Assembly (NCBI RefSeq): GCF_020010925.1
Contig: NZ_JAGJBZ010000001.1
Location: 124,001-188,000, forward strand
DNA length: 64,000 nucleotides
Direction of reading: 5' to 3'
Origin: Streptomyces griseiscabiei
GTDB taxonomy: Bacteria; Actinomycetota; Actinomycetes; Streptomycetales; Streptomycetaceae
Below the pieces are notes generated by a model. The model did no database searches, was not told where the DNA came from, and saw only the letters and a list, made by a program, of their open reading frames with translations. Positions within the stretch are counted from its first letter, which is position 1. Every line of letters starts with the position of its first letter. A program made the position numbers and the translations under genes. Shown one piece after another: positions 37,915 through 45,213 of this stretch.

Positions 37915-38586
37915 TCAGCCGAGGGGGCCCACGGGGTCGCGCAGGACGGTCAGGGCGGGCGCGTACATGCGGGCCTTGATGGTGCCGAGGGTGTCACCGG
38001 CCTTGTTCACCTGGGCCTGGGCGAGTTCGACGGCGGTCGCGCGGACGGCGTCCTCGGCGACCGCGTGGTCGACGATGCCGGCGGCAGCGGCGTCGGCGCC
38101 GCCGTAGCGGTGGGCGGTGACCATGGCCCGGTGCGCGGTCTGCGGAGCCAGCCGGGCCTGGATCAGGGCGGCCATGCCGGGGGTGAAGGGGATGTTGATG
38201 TCCGCCTCGGGCAGGCACCAGTAGCCGCGGTCGGCGCGCATGACGCGGAAGTCGTGGGCCAGGGAGAACATCGCGCCGGCGGCGAAGGTGTGGCCCTGCA
38301 GCGCGGCCACGGTGATCAACGGCAGCGACAGCGTCCGGGCGAACAGTCCGTGGACGGAATCGACGTAGTCCTGGTACTGGTCGGCGTGGGCGAACAGCCA
38401 GTCCAGGTCGAGGCCGTTGGAGTAGAACTTGCCCGTCGCGGCGGTGACCAGGGCCCGGGGGCCGTCCGCCTTCTCCACCTCGTCCAGGGCGGCGCCGACG
38501 GCGGCGAGCCAGTCGGGGTGGAAGCGGTTCTCGCCGTCTCCGAGGTCGAGGACGAAGACGTTGTCGTGACGTTCGAGTGTGGGCAT
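37915..38586 (-). CDS. Enoyl-CoA hydratase/isomerase (crotonase) family protein
   Basis: 223 aa, short for the family (usually about 260). Seen: the first oxyanion segment KFYSNGLDLDWL and the second QGHTFAAGAMFSLAHDFRVMRADRG, then a proline-rich EADINIPFTPGM. The short C-terminus suggests a delta3-delta2-enoyl-CoA isomerase-like member. It lies 46 bp downstream of the tetR gene in the same direction and is probably controlled by it. Confidence 0.85.
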   Translation of the reverse strand: MPTLERHDNVFVLDLGDGENRFHPDWLAAVGAALDEVEKADGPRALVTAATGKFYSNGLDLDWLFAHADQYQDYVDSVHGLFARTLSLPLITVAALQGHTFAAGAMFSLAHDFRVMRADRGYWCLPEADINIPFTPGMAALIQARLAPQTAHRAMVTAHRYGGADAAAAGIVDHAVAEDAVRATAVELAQAQVNKAGDTLGTIKARMYAPALTVLRDPVGPLG

Positions 38587-38632
38587 ATCGGCTCTCTCAC
38601 AAGGGGGTCGGACGGAAGTCGGAAGTCTGTGC

Positions 38633-39238
38633 TCACTGCCCGGGTCCGGTGCCGGGCCGGTCGCGCAGGGCGCCGGCCAGGAGGTCGTGGATCTCGGTGG
38701 CGGCCGCCTCCAGCGGGGCCGTGCTCCGTTCGGCGCGGCACATGATCACCGCGCCTTCTACCGCGGCGACGACGAAGGCGGCGAGCCGCTTTCCGCGCTG
38801 TTCGGGCAGGCCGTGCCGGAGGAAGAGGGCGGCCAGTGCCTCCTGCCAGCGGGCGAACACGGCGGCGGCGGAGCGGGCGAGGTGCGGGGCTTCGTCGTTG
38901 GTCTCCACGGCCACCGCCACGATCGGGCAGCCCGCCCGGAAGTCGCTCTCCACGAGGCGCTCGCGCCACAGCCCGAAGAACGCGTCGACCGCCTCCACGG
39001 GGTCGTCGGCCCGTGCGGCGGCGTCGATCAGACCGGCGATGAAGTCGCCGGCGAGCGCCACCGCCTCGTCGATCAGCTGCGTCCGACCGCCGGGGAAGTG
39101 GTGGTAGACCGAGCCCCTGGGGGCACCGCTGTGTGCCAGTACCCGGTCGATGCTCGTCGCGCCGGCGCCGTACACCCGCAACAGCTCGGCGGCGCTGAGC
39201 ACCATCCGCTCACGGCTGTCGCTCCTGCGGGGGCTCAT
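38633..39238 (-). CDS. TetR-family regulator (LmrA/YxaF-like)
   Basis: 201 aa. Helix-turn-helix at about 27-50 (TSIDRVLAHSGAPRGSVYHHFPGG); the C-terminal domain with FRAGCPIVAVAVE is typical of the LmrA/YxaF branch. First gene of a two-gene operon with the crotonase. A 19-bp palindrome 133 bp upstream of its start is the obvious operator. Confidence 0.9.
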   Translation of the reverse strand: MSPRRSDSRERMVLSAAELLRVYGAGATSIDRVLAHSGAPRGSVYHHFPGGRTQLIDEAVALAGDFIAGLIDAAARADDPVEAVDAFFGLWRERLVESDFRAGCPIVAVAVETNDEAPHLARSAAAVFARWQEALAALFLRHGLPEQRGKRLAAFVVAAVEGAVIMCRAERSTAPLEAAATEIHDLLAGALRDRPGTGPGQ

Positions 39239-39370
39239 GCGGCCACCGGCCCGGCAGCGGCCCGGTACACGGCCATGCGGCCGGCTGTCGCACCACAGGA
39301 CATGGCGAGTACCACCCTTCCTCGACTCCGGCGACGAGGCGCCCTCAGCGGGCTACCAGGTAGTAACTTA

Positions 39371-39389
39371 TGGTCTATGGCATAGAACA
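39371..39389. promoter_or_regulatory. 19-bp palindromic operator for the TetR-crotonase operon
   Basis: TGGTCTATGGCATAGAACA is palindromic apart from its centre base and one symmetric pair. It contains the perfect 11-bp CTATGGCATAG. It sits in an AT-richer patch 133 bp before the tetR start and 51 bp after the SDR stop. Confidence 0.65.
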
Positions 39390-39439
39390 TGCAAGTGCCC
39401 ACAGCAGCCGTCTGGCCACGCGCTCGAAAGTCGCGGGTG

Positions 39440-40120
39440 TCAGTAGGTCGCCCGCCCTCCGCTGATGTCGTAGACCGCGCCGGTGGAGAAGCTGACCCGG
39501 TCCGAGGCGAGGAACGCCACCAGTTCCGCCACTTCTTCCGGGCGGCCGATCCGTCGCATGGGGATGAGGCCGGTGATGTGGTCGAGCACGTCGGGGGCCG
39601 TGGCGGCGTTCATGGGAGTGGCGATGACCGCCGGGGTGATGACGTTGACGAGGACACCGCTGGTGGCCAGTTCCTTGCCGGCCGACTTGGTGAGGGCGAT
39701 CACGGCGGCCTTGGAGGCGGAGTAGGCGGAGAGGTTCGGGTTGCCGTCCTTGCCCGCCATGCTGGCGAAGTTGACGACGCGGCCCCAGCCCCGGTCCCGC
39801 ATCCCGGGGAGGAAGACCCGCATGGTGTTCACCGTGCCGAGGACGTTGACGTCGAGGACGCGGCGCCATTCCTCGGTGGTGGTCTCGGTGAGGGGTTTGT
39901 TGGGGCCGACGATCCCGGCCGAGTTGATCAGTACGTCCACCGGACCGAGCTCCTCGCGGAGGTGGCGCAGTGCCTGTTCGTCCGTCACGTCCGCGCAGAC
40001 GTCGGCGCCCTCGATGTCCAGGGTGGTCACCCTCACTCCCTCGGCCCGGAGCTTTTCGGCGGCGGCTGCCCCGAGTCCACCGGCGCCTCCGGTGACGAGG
40101 GCTGTCCTGCCGGCTGTCAT
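39440..40120 (-). CDS. Short-chain dehydrogenase/reductase
   Basis: 226 aa. Rossmann motif TGGAGGLG near residue 11, NSAG at about 66, catalytic YSASK, and a C-terminal GAVYDISGG typical of FabG-like SDRs. It follows the dehydratase on the same strand after 135 bp and may form one operon with it, supplying a sugar, sugar-acid or 2-keto-3-deoxy-acid dehydrogenase. Alternatively it serves a separate pathway. Confidence 0.88.
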   Translation of the reverse strand: MTAGRTALVTGGAGGLGAAAAEKLRAEGVRVTTLDIEGADVCADVTDEQALRHLREELGPVDVLINSAGIVGPNKPLTETTTEEWRRVLDVNVLGTVNTMRVFLPGMRDRGWGRVVNFASMAGKDGNPNLSAYSASKAAVIALTKSAGKELATSGVLVNVITPAVIATPMNAATAPDVLDHITGLIPMRRIGRPEEVAELVAFLASDRVSFSTGAVYDISGGRATY

Positions 40121-40255
40121 GACTCTCCCGTGGCACGCGAGGGACTTGGGGTGGCGCTCGTCCGCTGCGGGTCGGCGCCCCGGGCCGCGCTCTTCCGGGT
40201 GGCCATGGTGTCGGGCACCAGCAGGCGGTGCGAGGCGTCGGCGGTGAGGAGATCG

Positions 40256-41968
40256 TCAGTGCGACTCACGGCTGACCTCGGAGCCGCTGGAGCCGGTGAG
40301 GAAGTCGAGGTCTGCGCCGGTGTCGGCCTGCAGGACGTGGTCGACGTAGAGGCGTTCCCAGCCTCGGCGGGGTGCGGCGAAGCCGTCGACGGTGGCCTGG
40401 TCCGGCTTGCGCGCGGCGAGTTCGGCGGCGGGTACGTCGACGTCGATGCGGCGGGCCTCGACGTCGAGGGTGATGACGTCGCCGGTGCGGACGAGGGCGA
40501 GAGGGCCCCCGGCGGCGGCTTCCGGGGCGACGTGCAGGACGACCGTGCCGTAGGCCGTGCCGCTCATCCGGCCGTCGCAGACCCGGACCATGTCACGGAC
40601 GCCCTGTTCGAGGAGCTTTCGCGGCAGGGGCATGTTGGAGACCTCGGGCATGCCCGGGTAGCCCTTGGGGCCGCAGCCGCGCAGCACGAGGACGGAGTCG
40701 GCGTCGACATCGAGGTCAGGGTCGTCGATCCGGGCCCGGAAGTCCTCGATGGAGTCGAAGACGACGGCCCGGCCCCGGTGCTGGAGGAGGTGCGGGGAGG
40801 CGGCGGCCGGTTTGACGAGCGCGCCGTCGGGGGCGAGGTTGCCGCGCAGGACCGCGATGCCGCCCTCGGCGACCAGGGGTTCGGCGCGCGGGCGGATGAC
40901 CTCTCGGTCCCAGATCCCGGCGTCGTCGAGATGGTCGACCAGCGGCCGGCCCGTGACGGTCAGCGCGTCGGGGTCGAGCAGGTCGCGGACCTCGCGCAGT
41001 ACGGCGAGCAGGCCTCCGGCGCGGTGGAGGTCCTCCATGAGGAAGCGTCCGGCGGGTTGCAGGTCGACGAGGACCGGCACCCGGGAGCCGATGCGGTCGA
41101 AGTCGTCCAGCGACAGCTCCACGCCCAGACGGCCGGCGATGGCCAGGAGGTGGACGACGGCGTTGGTGGAGCCGCCGATCGCGGCCAGCGCGACGATCGC
41201 GTTGTGGAAGGAGGCCTTGGTCAGGAAGGTGCCCGGCCGCCGGTCGGCGCCCACCAGTTCCACGGCCAGCCTGCCGGTGTGGTGCGCGGCCTCCAGCAGC
41301 CTGCTGTCGGGGGCGGGTGTGCCCGCCACACCGGGGACCACCGTGCCCAGCGCCTCGGCGACCAGCGCCATCGTCGACGCCGTCCCCATCGTGTTGCAGT
41401 GCCCCCGGCTGCGGATCATCGCCGACTCGGAGCGGGTGAACTCCTCCTGCGACAGCGTGCCCGCCCGGACCTCCTCCGACAGCTGCCACACCCCGGTGCC
41501 GCAGCCCAGCAGCCCGCCGCGGAAGGTGCCGTTGAGCATCGGCCCGCCCGGCACCACGACCGCCGGGAGGTCCACCGAGGCGGCGGCCATCAGCAGCGAG
41601 GGGATCGTCTTGTCGCAGCCGCCGAGGAGGACGACCCCGTCGACGGGGTTGGCCCGCAGCATCTCCTCCGTGGCCATCGCCGCCATGTTCCGCCACAGCA
41701 TCGCGGTGGGCCGCACGTTCGTCTCGCCCAGCGACACCACCGGCAGGTCCAGCGGGATGCCGCCCGCCTCGTAGACACCGTTGCGCACCGAGGCCGCGAC
41801 CTCGTTCAGATGCGCGTTGCAGGGGGTCAGGTCGGAGGCGGTGTTGGCGAGGGCGATCTGCGGCCGTCCCGTGAAGGCGTCGCCCGGTACGCCCCGCCGC
41901 ATCCACGCCCGGTGGATATAGGCATTGCGGTCCTGTCCCCCGTACCACTGCGCGCTGCGGAGCGTCAC
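40256..41968 (-). CDS. IlvD/EDD-family sugar-acid dehydratase
   Basis: 570 aa from GTG 41968, which has GGAAGGA 7 nt upstream. A more distal ATG at 42019 would overlap the divergent IclR start and is disfavoured; family members usually begin near the LRSAQWYGG seen right after this GTG. The three Fe-S cysteines are present in TPCNAH, GGCDKTIPS and GHCNTMG. This branch contains L-arabonate, D-xylonate and L-fuconate dehydratases, which make 2-keto-3-deoxy acids. With the FAH hydrolase and dehydrogenases next door, a non-phosphorylating aldonate pathway is likely. Confidence 0.88.
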   Translation of the reverse strand: MTLRSAQWYGGQDRNAYIHRAWMRRGVPGDAFTGRPQIALANTASDLTPCNAHLNEVAASVRNGVYEAGGIPLDLPVVSLGETNVRPTAMLWRNMAAMATEEMLRANPVDGVVLLGGCDKTIPSLLMAAASVDLPAVVVPGGPMLNGTFRGGLLGCGTGVWQLSEEVRAGTLSQEEFTRSESAMIRSRGHCNTMGTASTMALVAEALGTVVPGVAGTPAPDSRLLEAAHHTGRLAVELVGADRRPGTFLTKASFHNAIVALAAIGGSTNAVVHLLAIAGRLGVELSLDDFDRIGSRVPVLVDLQPAGRFLMEDLHRAGGLLAVLREVRDLLDPDALTVTGRPLVDHLDDAGIWDREVIRPRAEPLVAEGGIAVLRGNLAPDGALVKPAAASPHLLQHRGRAVVFDSIEDFRARIDDPDLDVDADSVLVLRGCGPKGYPGMPEVSNMPLPRKLLEQGVRDMVRVCDGRMSGTAYGTVVLHVAPEAAAGGPLALVRTGDVITLDVEARRIDVDVPAAELAARKPDQATVDGFAAPRRGWERLYVDHVLQADTGADLDFLTGSSGSEVSRESH

Positions 41969-41978
41969 CCGGAATTCC

Positions 41979-42013
41979 TTCCAATAATCGGTACGGCGAT
42001 CTAAGGTTTGGAA
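41979..42013. promoter_or_regulatory. Candidate IclR operator between divergent genes
   Basis: Within the 49-bp gap, outer arms TTCCAA (41979) and TTGGAA (42008) flank inner arms ATCG and CGAT, giving a symmetric site centred near 41996. It overlaps the dehydratase ribosome site, so bound protein would block that gene directly. Confidence 0.5.
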
Positions 42014-42017
42014 CGCC

Positions 42018-42842
42018 ATGAAGCATACGCAGACAGACGACGGATCGACAGACCCCGGCGAGGACCGCGCGGCAGGCGCCGACAGCGGTCGGCTCGTCGG
42101 CTCGGACCGCGTGCTCGCCGTCCTCAGGGAGCTCGCGCGCCACCCCGGCGGGGTGGGCCTGGACGAGCTGACCCGGGTGATCGGCAGCCCCAAGCCGACC
42201 GTGCACCGGGCGCTCGGCGCGCTGCGCCGGGCCGGGCTCGCCGGCCAGGACGCGAACAGCCGCTATGTCCTCGGGGACGAGTTCCTGCGGATGGCCTTCG
42301 CCCACCACGAGGCCCGCCCCGACCATGTCCGGGTCCGTCCGGTACTGGAGGCGCTGGCCCACCGGTTCGGGGAGACCGCGCACTACGCGGTGCTCGACGG
42401 CCGGGAGGTCGTCTACCGCGCCAAGGTCGACCCGCCGACCGGTGCCGTCCGGCTGACGTCCACGATCGGCGGGCGCAACCCCGCCCACACCACCGGAGTC
42501 GGCAAGGTCCTGCTCGCACGGCGGTTGGTGTCGGCGGCGGAGGTCGAGCGCTGGATCGGCGACGCCCCCCTGGAGCCGAGGACACCGCGGACGCTCGTCA
42601 TGACCGCCGATCTGGACCGGGAGCTGAGGGCCACGCGGGAGCGGGGCTACGGAGTCGACGACCAGGAGAACGAGCAAGGGGTCAACTGCCTCGCCCTGCC
42701 CGTCTATCTGACCTCGCCGACCGTGCCGTCCGGAGCCGTGAGCATCAGCGCCCTCGCCTACCGCACCCCCCTGGCATCGCTCGTCGACTCGCTCGACGAG
42801 ATCCACGCCCTGCTCGGCCCTCTCGGCGAGCCCCACAGCTGA
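42018..42842 (+). CDS. IclR-family transcriptional regulator
   Basis: 274 aa. N-terminal winged helix (VLAVLRELARHPGGVGLDELTRV, SPKPTVHRALGAL) and a C-terminal IclR effector domain (GRNPAHTTGVGKVLLA, GVDDQENEQGVNCLA). It is divergent from the dehydratase and followed by the hydrolase and alcohol dehydrogenase, so it likely senses an aldonate or keto-deoxy acid and controls both directions. The ATG has only a weak GGA 5 nt upstream. Confidence 0.9.
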   Translation: MKHTQTDDGSTDPGEDRAAGADSGRLVGSDRVLAVLRELARHPGGVGLDELTRVIGSPKPTVHRALGALRRAGLAGQDANSRYVLGDEFLRMAFAHHEARPDHVRVRPVLEALAHRFGETAHYAVLDGREVVYRAKVDPPTGAVRLTSTIGGRNPAHTTGVGKVLLARRLVSAAEVERWIGDAPLEPRTPRTLVMTADLDRELRATRERGYGVDDQENEQGVNCLALPVYLTSPTVPSGAVSISALAYRTPLASLVDSLDEIHALLGPLGEPHS

Positions 42843-42905
42843 CCCCCGACCCGCCTCGCCCCGCCCGGCAGTTCGTCCGGCGCCCCTCCCCCTGGAGTAA
42901 GACCC

Positions 42906-43766
42906 GTGTATCTCATGCGTATCGGCGCCCCCGGCGCCGAGAAGCCCGTCGCCCGCCTCGACGACACGACGTACGTCGACCTCTCCGACGTCGTCGCCGA
43001 CTTCGACGAGGCGTTCTTCGGATCCGGCGGCCTCGACCGCGTCCGCCCCGTCGTCGCCGAGCGGGCGGCGGCGGGCCGGGTGTCCCGCTTCGCCGGAGAG
43101 CGGATCGGCGCCCCGATCGCCCGGCCCCACCAGATTCTCTGCATCGGCCTCAACTACCGTGACCACGCGGCCGAGAGCGGTATGCCCGTGCCCGACGAGC
43201 CGATCCTGTTCACCAAGTCGCCCAACACCCTGATCGGCCCCCGTGACGACGTGCGTATCCCGCGTGGCTCGACCAAGACCGACTGGGAGGTCGAACTCGG
43301 CATCGTGATCGGCCGGCGCACCAGCTACCTGGACTCCGTGGAGGAGGCCCGCGACGCCATCGCCGGGTACGTCGTCGTCAACGACGTCAGCGAACGCGCC
43401 TTCCAGCTGGAGCGCGGCGGACAGTGGGCCAAGGGCAAGTCCGCCGAGACCTTCAATCCCGCCGGGCCGTGGCTGGCCACCGGCGACGAGATCGCCGACG
43501 TCCTCGACCTCGGCATGTGGCTGGACGTCAACGGGGTACGGCGGCAGACCGGCAGCACCAAGACGATGATCTTCGACCCGTACTTCATCGTGCACTACCT
43601 GAGCCAGTTCCTGGTCCTGGAGCCCGGCGACCTCATCAACACCGGCACCCCGCCCGGCGTCGGCATGGGCCTCACCCCGCCCGTCTACCTCCGGCCGGGC
43701 GATGTGATGGAGCTGGGCATCGACCGGCTCGGCACCCAGCGCCAGCACGTGCTCGGTCCCCGGTGA
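42906..43766 (+). CDS. Fumarylacetoacetate hydrolase-family protein
   Basis: 286 aa, GTG start with GGAG upstream. Family motifs: CIGLNYRDHAAESG, DWEVELGIVIG with the metal-binding acids, GYVVVNDVSERAFQ and NTGTPPGVGMG. Close relatives include 2,4-diketo-3-deoxy-L-fuconate hydrolase. Its place between IclR and a dehydrogenase, opposite an aldonate dehydratase, supports a cleavage step in oxidative sugar degradation. Its stop overlaps the next GTG (GTGA). Confidence 0.88.
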   Translation: MYLMRIGAPGAEKPVARLDDTTYVDLSDVVADFDEAFFGSGGLDRVRPVVAERAAAGRVSRFAGERIGAPIARPHQILCIGLNYRDHAAESGMPVPDEPILFTKSPNTLIGPRDDVRIPRGSTKTDWEVELGIVIGRRTSYLDSVEEARDAIAGYVVVNDVSERAFQLERGGQWAKGKSAETFNPAGPWLATGDEIADVLDLGMWLDVNGVRRQTGSTKTMIFDPYFIVHYLSQFLVLEPGDLINTGTPPGVGMGLTPPVYLRPGDVMELGIDRLGTQRQHVLGPR

Positions 43767-44809
43767 GCCCTCGCCTGATGCGCGCGTTCGTCCTCACGGC
43801 CGCCGGCGCCTACGAGGTCCTCGACCTCCCGGCGCCGACGCCCCTCCCCGGCGAGGTGGTCGTGGAGGTCGAACGGGTCGGCGTGTGCGGCACCGACGTG
43901 GAGTTCTTCACCGGTGACATGGCCTACCTGCACCAAGGGCACTCGACGTACCCGATGCGGCTGGGCCACGAATGGGCCGGGCGCGTGACCGCCGTCGGGG
44001 ACGGCGTCGACCGTGGCTGGCTCGGCCGCCGGGTCATGGGCGACACCATGATCGGCTGCGGCGCCTGCCGCCGCTGTCTGCGCGGCCACCAGCATGTGTG
44101 CGAACACCGTACGGAGGTCGGCGTCCGTGGCCGGCCCGGCGCCCTGGCCGAGCAACTCGCCGTACCCGACTCCTCGTTGCACACACTGCCCGACTCGGTC
44201 GACCCGACCCTCGGCGCACTCGTCGAGCCCGGCGGGAACGCCCTGCGCGCCGCGCGGGCCACCGGGGCGGGGCCCGGGGACCGCGTCCTGGTCCTGGGCC
44301 CGGGCACGATCGGCCTGCTGGTCGCGATGTTCCTCCGTGCCACGGGCGCCGAGGTACATCTGATGGGTGCCACCGAGAGTTCCCTGTCCTTCGCCCGCTC
44401 GCTCGGTTTCGGGCACGTCTGGGCCGAGGACACCGTCCCGGACCTGCCGTTCGACTCCGTGGTGGACGCCTCGAACGCCGCCCGGCTGCCGGCGCGGGCG
44501 CTGGAGCTGGTCGAACCCGGCGGACGGATCGTGTACATCGGGCTCGCGGGACAGCCGAGCACCATCGACACCCGTGTCCTCGCGCTCAAGGACGTCACGG
44601 CCGTGGGCATCCTCTCCGCGTCCCCGGGACTCGCCGCCACCATCCAGGCCTACGCCGACGGATCGGTGGACCCGAGGCCCCTGGTCGCCGCCACGGTGGG
44701 CCTCGACGAGGTGGGCCCGGTCCTCGCCGGTGAGCGCCCGGCGGGGACCGGGCCCGGCCCCAAGATCCATGTCGATCCCCGTCTGGGCCGGACGACGACG
44801 GACCGGTGA
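43763..44809 (+). CDS. Zinc-dependent alcohol (sugar/polyol) dehydrogenase
   Basis: 348 aa from a GTG overlapping the previous stop (GTGA); ATG 43778 is an alternative. GVCGTDVEFF and GHEWAGRV supply catalytic-zinc ligands, CGACRRCLRGHQHVC the structural zinc, and LGPGTIGLL the nucleotide loop. This medium-chain type commonly oxidises sugars or sugar acids. It is coupled to the FAH hydrolase and, by GTGA again, to a decayed SDR. Confidence 0.88.
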   Translation: MSPRLMRAFVLTAAGAYEVLDLPAPTPLPGEVVVEVERVGVCGTDVEFFTGDMAYLHQGHSTYPMRLGHEWAGRVTAVGDGVDRGWLGRRVMGDTMIGCGACRRCLRGHQHVCEHRTEVGVRGRPGALAEQLAVPDSSLHTLPDSVDPTLGALVEPGGNALRAARATGAGPGDRVLVLGPGTIGLLVAMFLRATGAEVHLMGATESSLSFARSLGFGHVWAEDTVPDLPFDSVVDASNAARLPARALELVEPGGRIVYIGLAGQPSTIDTRVLALKDVTAVGILSASPGLAATIQAYADGSVDPRPLVAATVGLDEVGPVLAGERPAGTGPGPKIHVDPRLGRTTTDR

Positions 44810-45165
44810 GCGACGTCCACGACGTCGGAGCGATCGTCACCGGCGGCGCCGGCGGTATCGGCGCCGCCACGGCCGCCCTCCCGCGGGAGCGCGGTGCCCG
44901 CGTGGCCGTTCTGGACCTGCGCACGGACGGCGCACCGGCCGGGGTGCACGCCCTGCCCTGCGCATCACCGACCCGGCAGCGGTCGACGAAGCCGTCGCCA
45001 CCGCCGCGGGTCCGCTGGGCTCACTCGACGTGCCGGTGAACAACGTGGGGATCGGGGCGGTCGGTGACATCGCCGACAACGACGACACCGAATGGGCGCG
45101 CGTCCTCGACGTCGACGTCACCGGAATCGCCAGGGGCACCCGGGCCGCGCTCCCCCGTATGCTCC
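44806..45165 (+). pseudogene. Decayed short-chain dehydrogenase
   Basis: A GTG overlapping the dehydrogenase stop opens a typical SDR N-terminus (VTGGAGGIGAATAA). The frame is lost near 44960: a one-base deletion moves the continuation (RITDPAAVDEAVATAAGPLGSLD, NNVGIGAVGDIAD) to another frame. The homology stops at RAALPRML, before the YxxxK active site, and the next 50 bp lead into the convergent GH42 gene's end. So it has both a frameshift and a 3' truncation. It would have been the last gene of the IclR operon. Confidence 0.78.
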
Positions 45166-45213
45166 ACTCACCTGTAGAGCCGCGACCGCCGCACGGCTGT
45201 CGCCACCACCGCG

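Noticed and set aside
40121..40255. Open frame between dehydratase and SDR genes
   Set aside because: Only about 45 codons, no ribosome site or recognisable domain; treated as spacer.
40716..43748. 1010-aa minus-strand ORF spanning dehydratase, IclR and FAH genes
   Set aside because: It crosses three convincing genes in wrong frames and has no domain.
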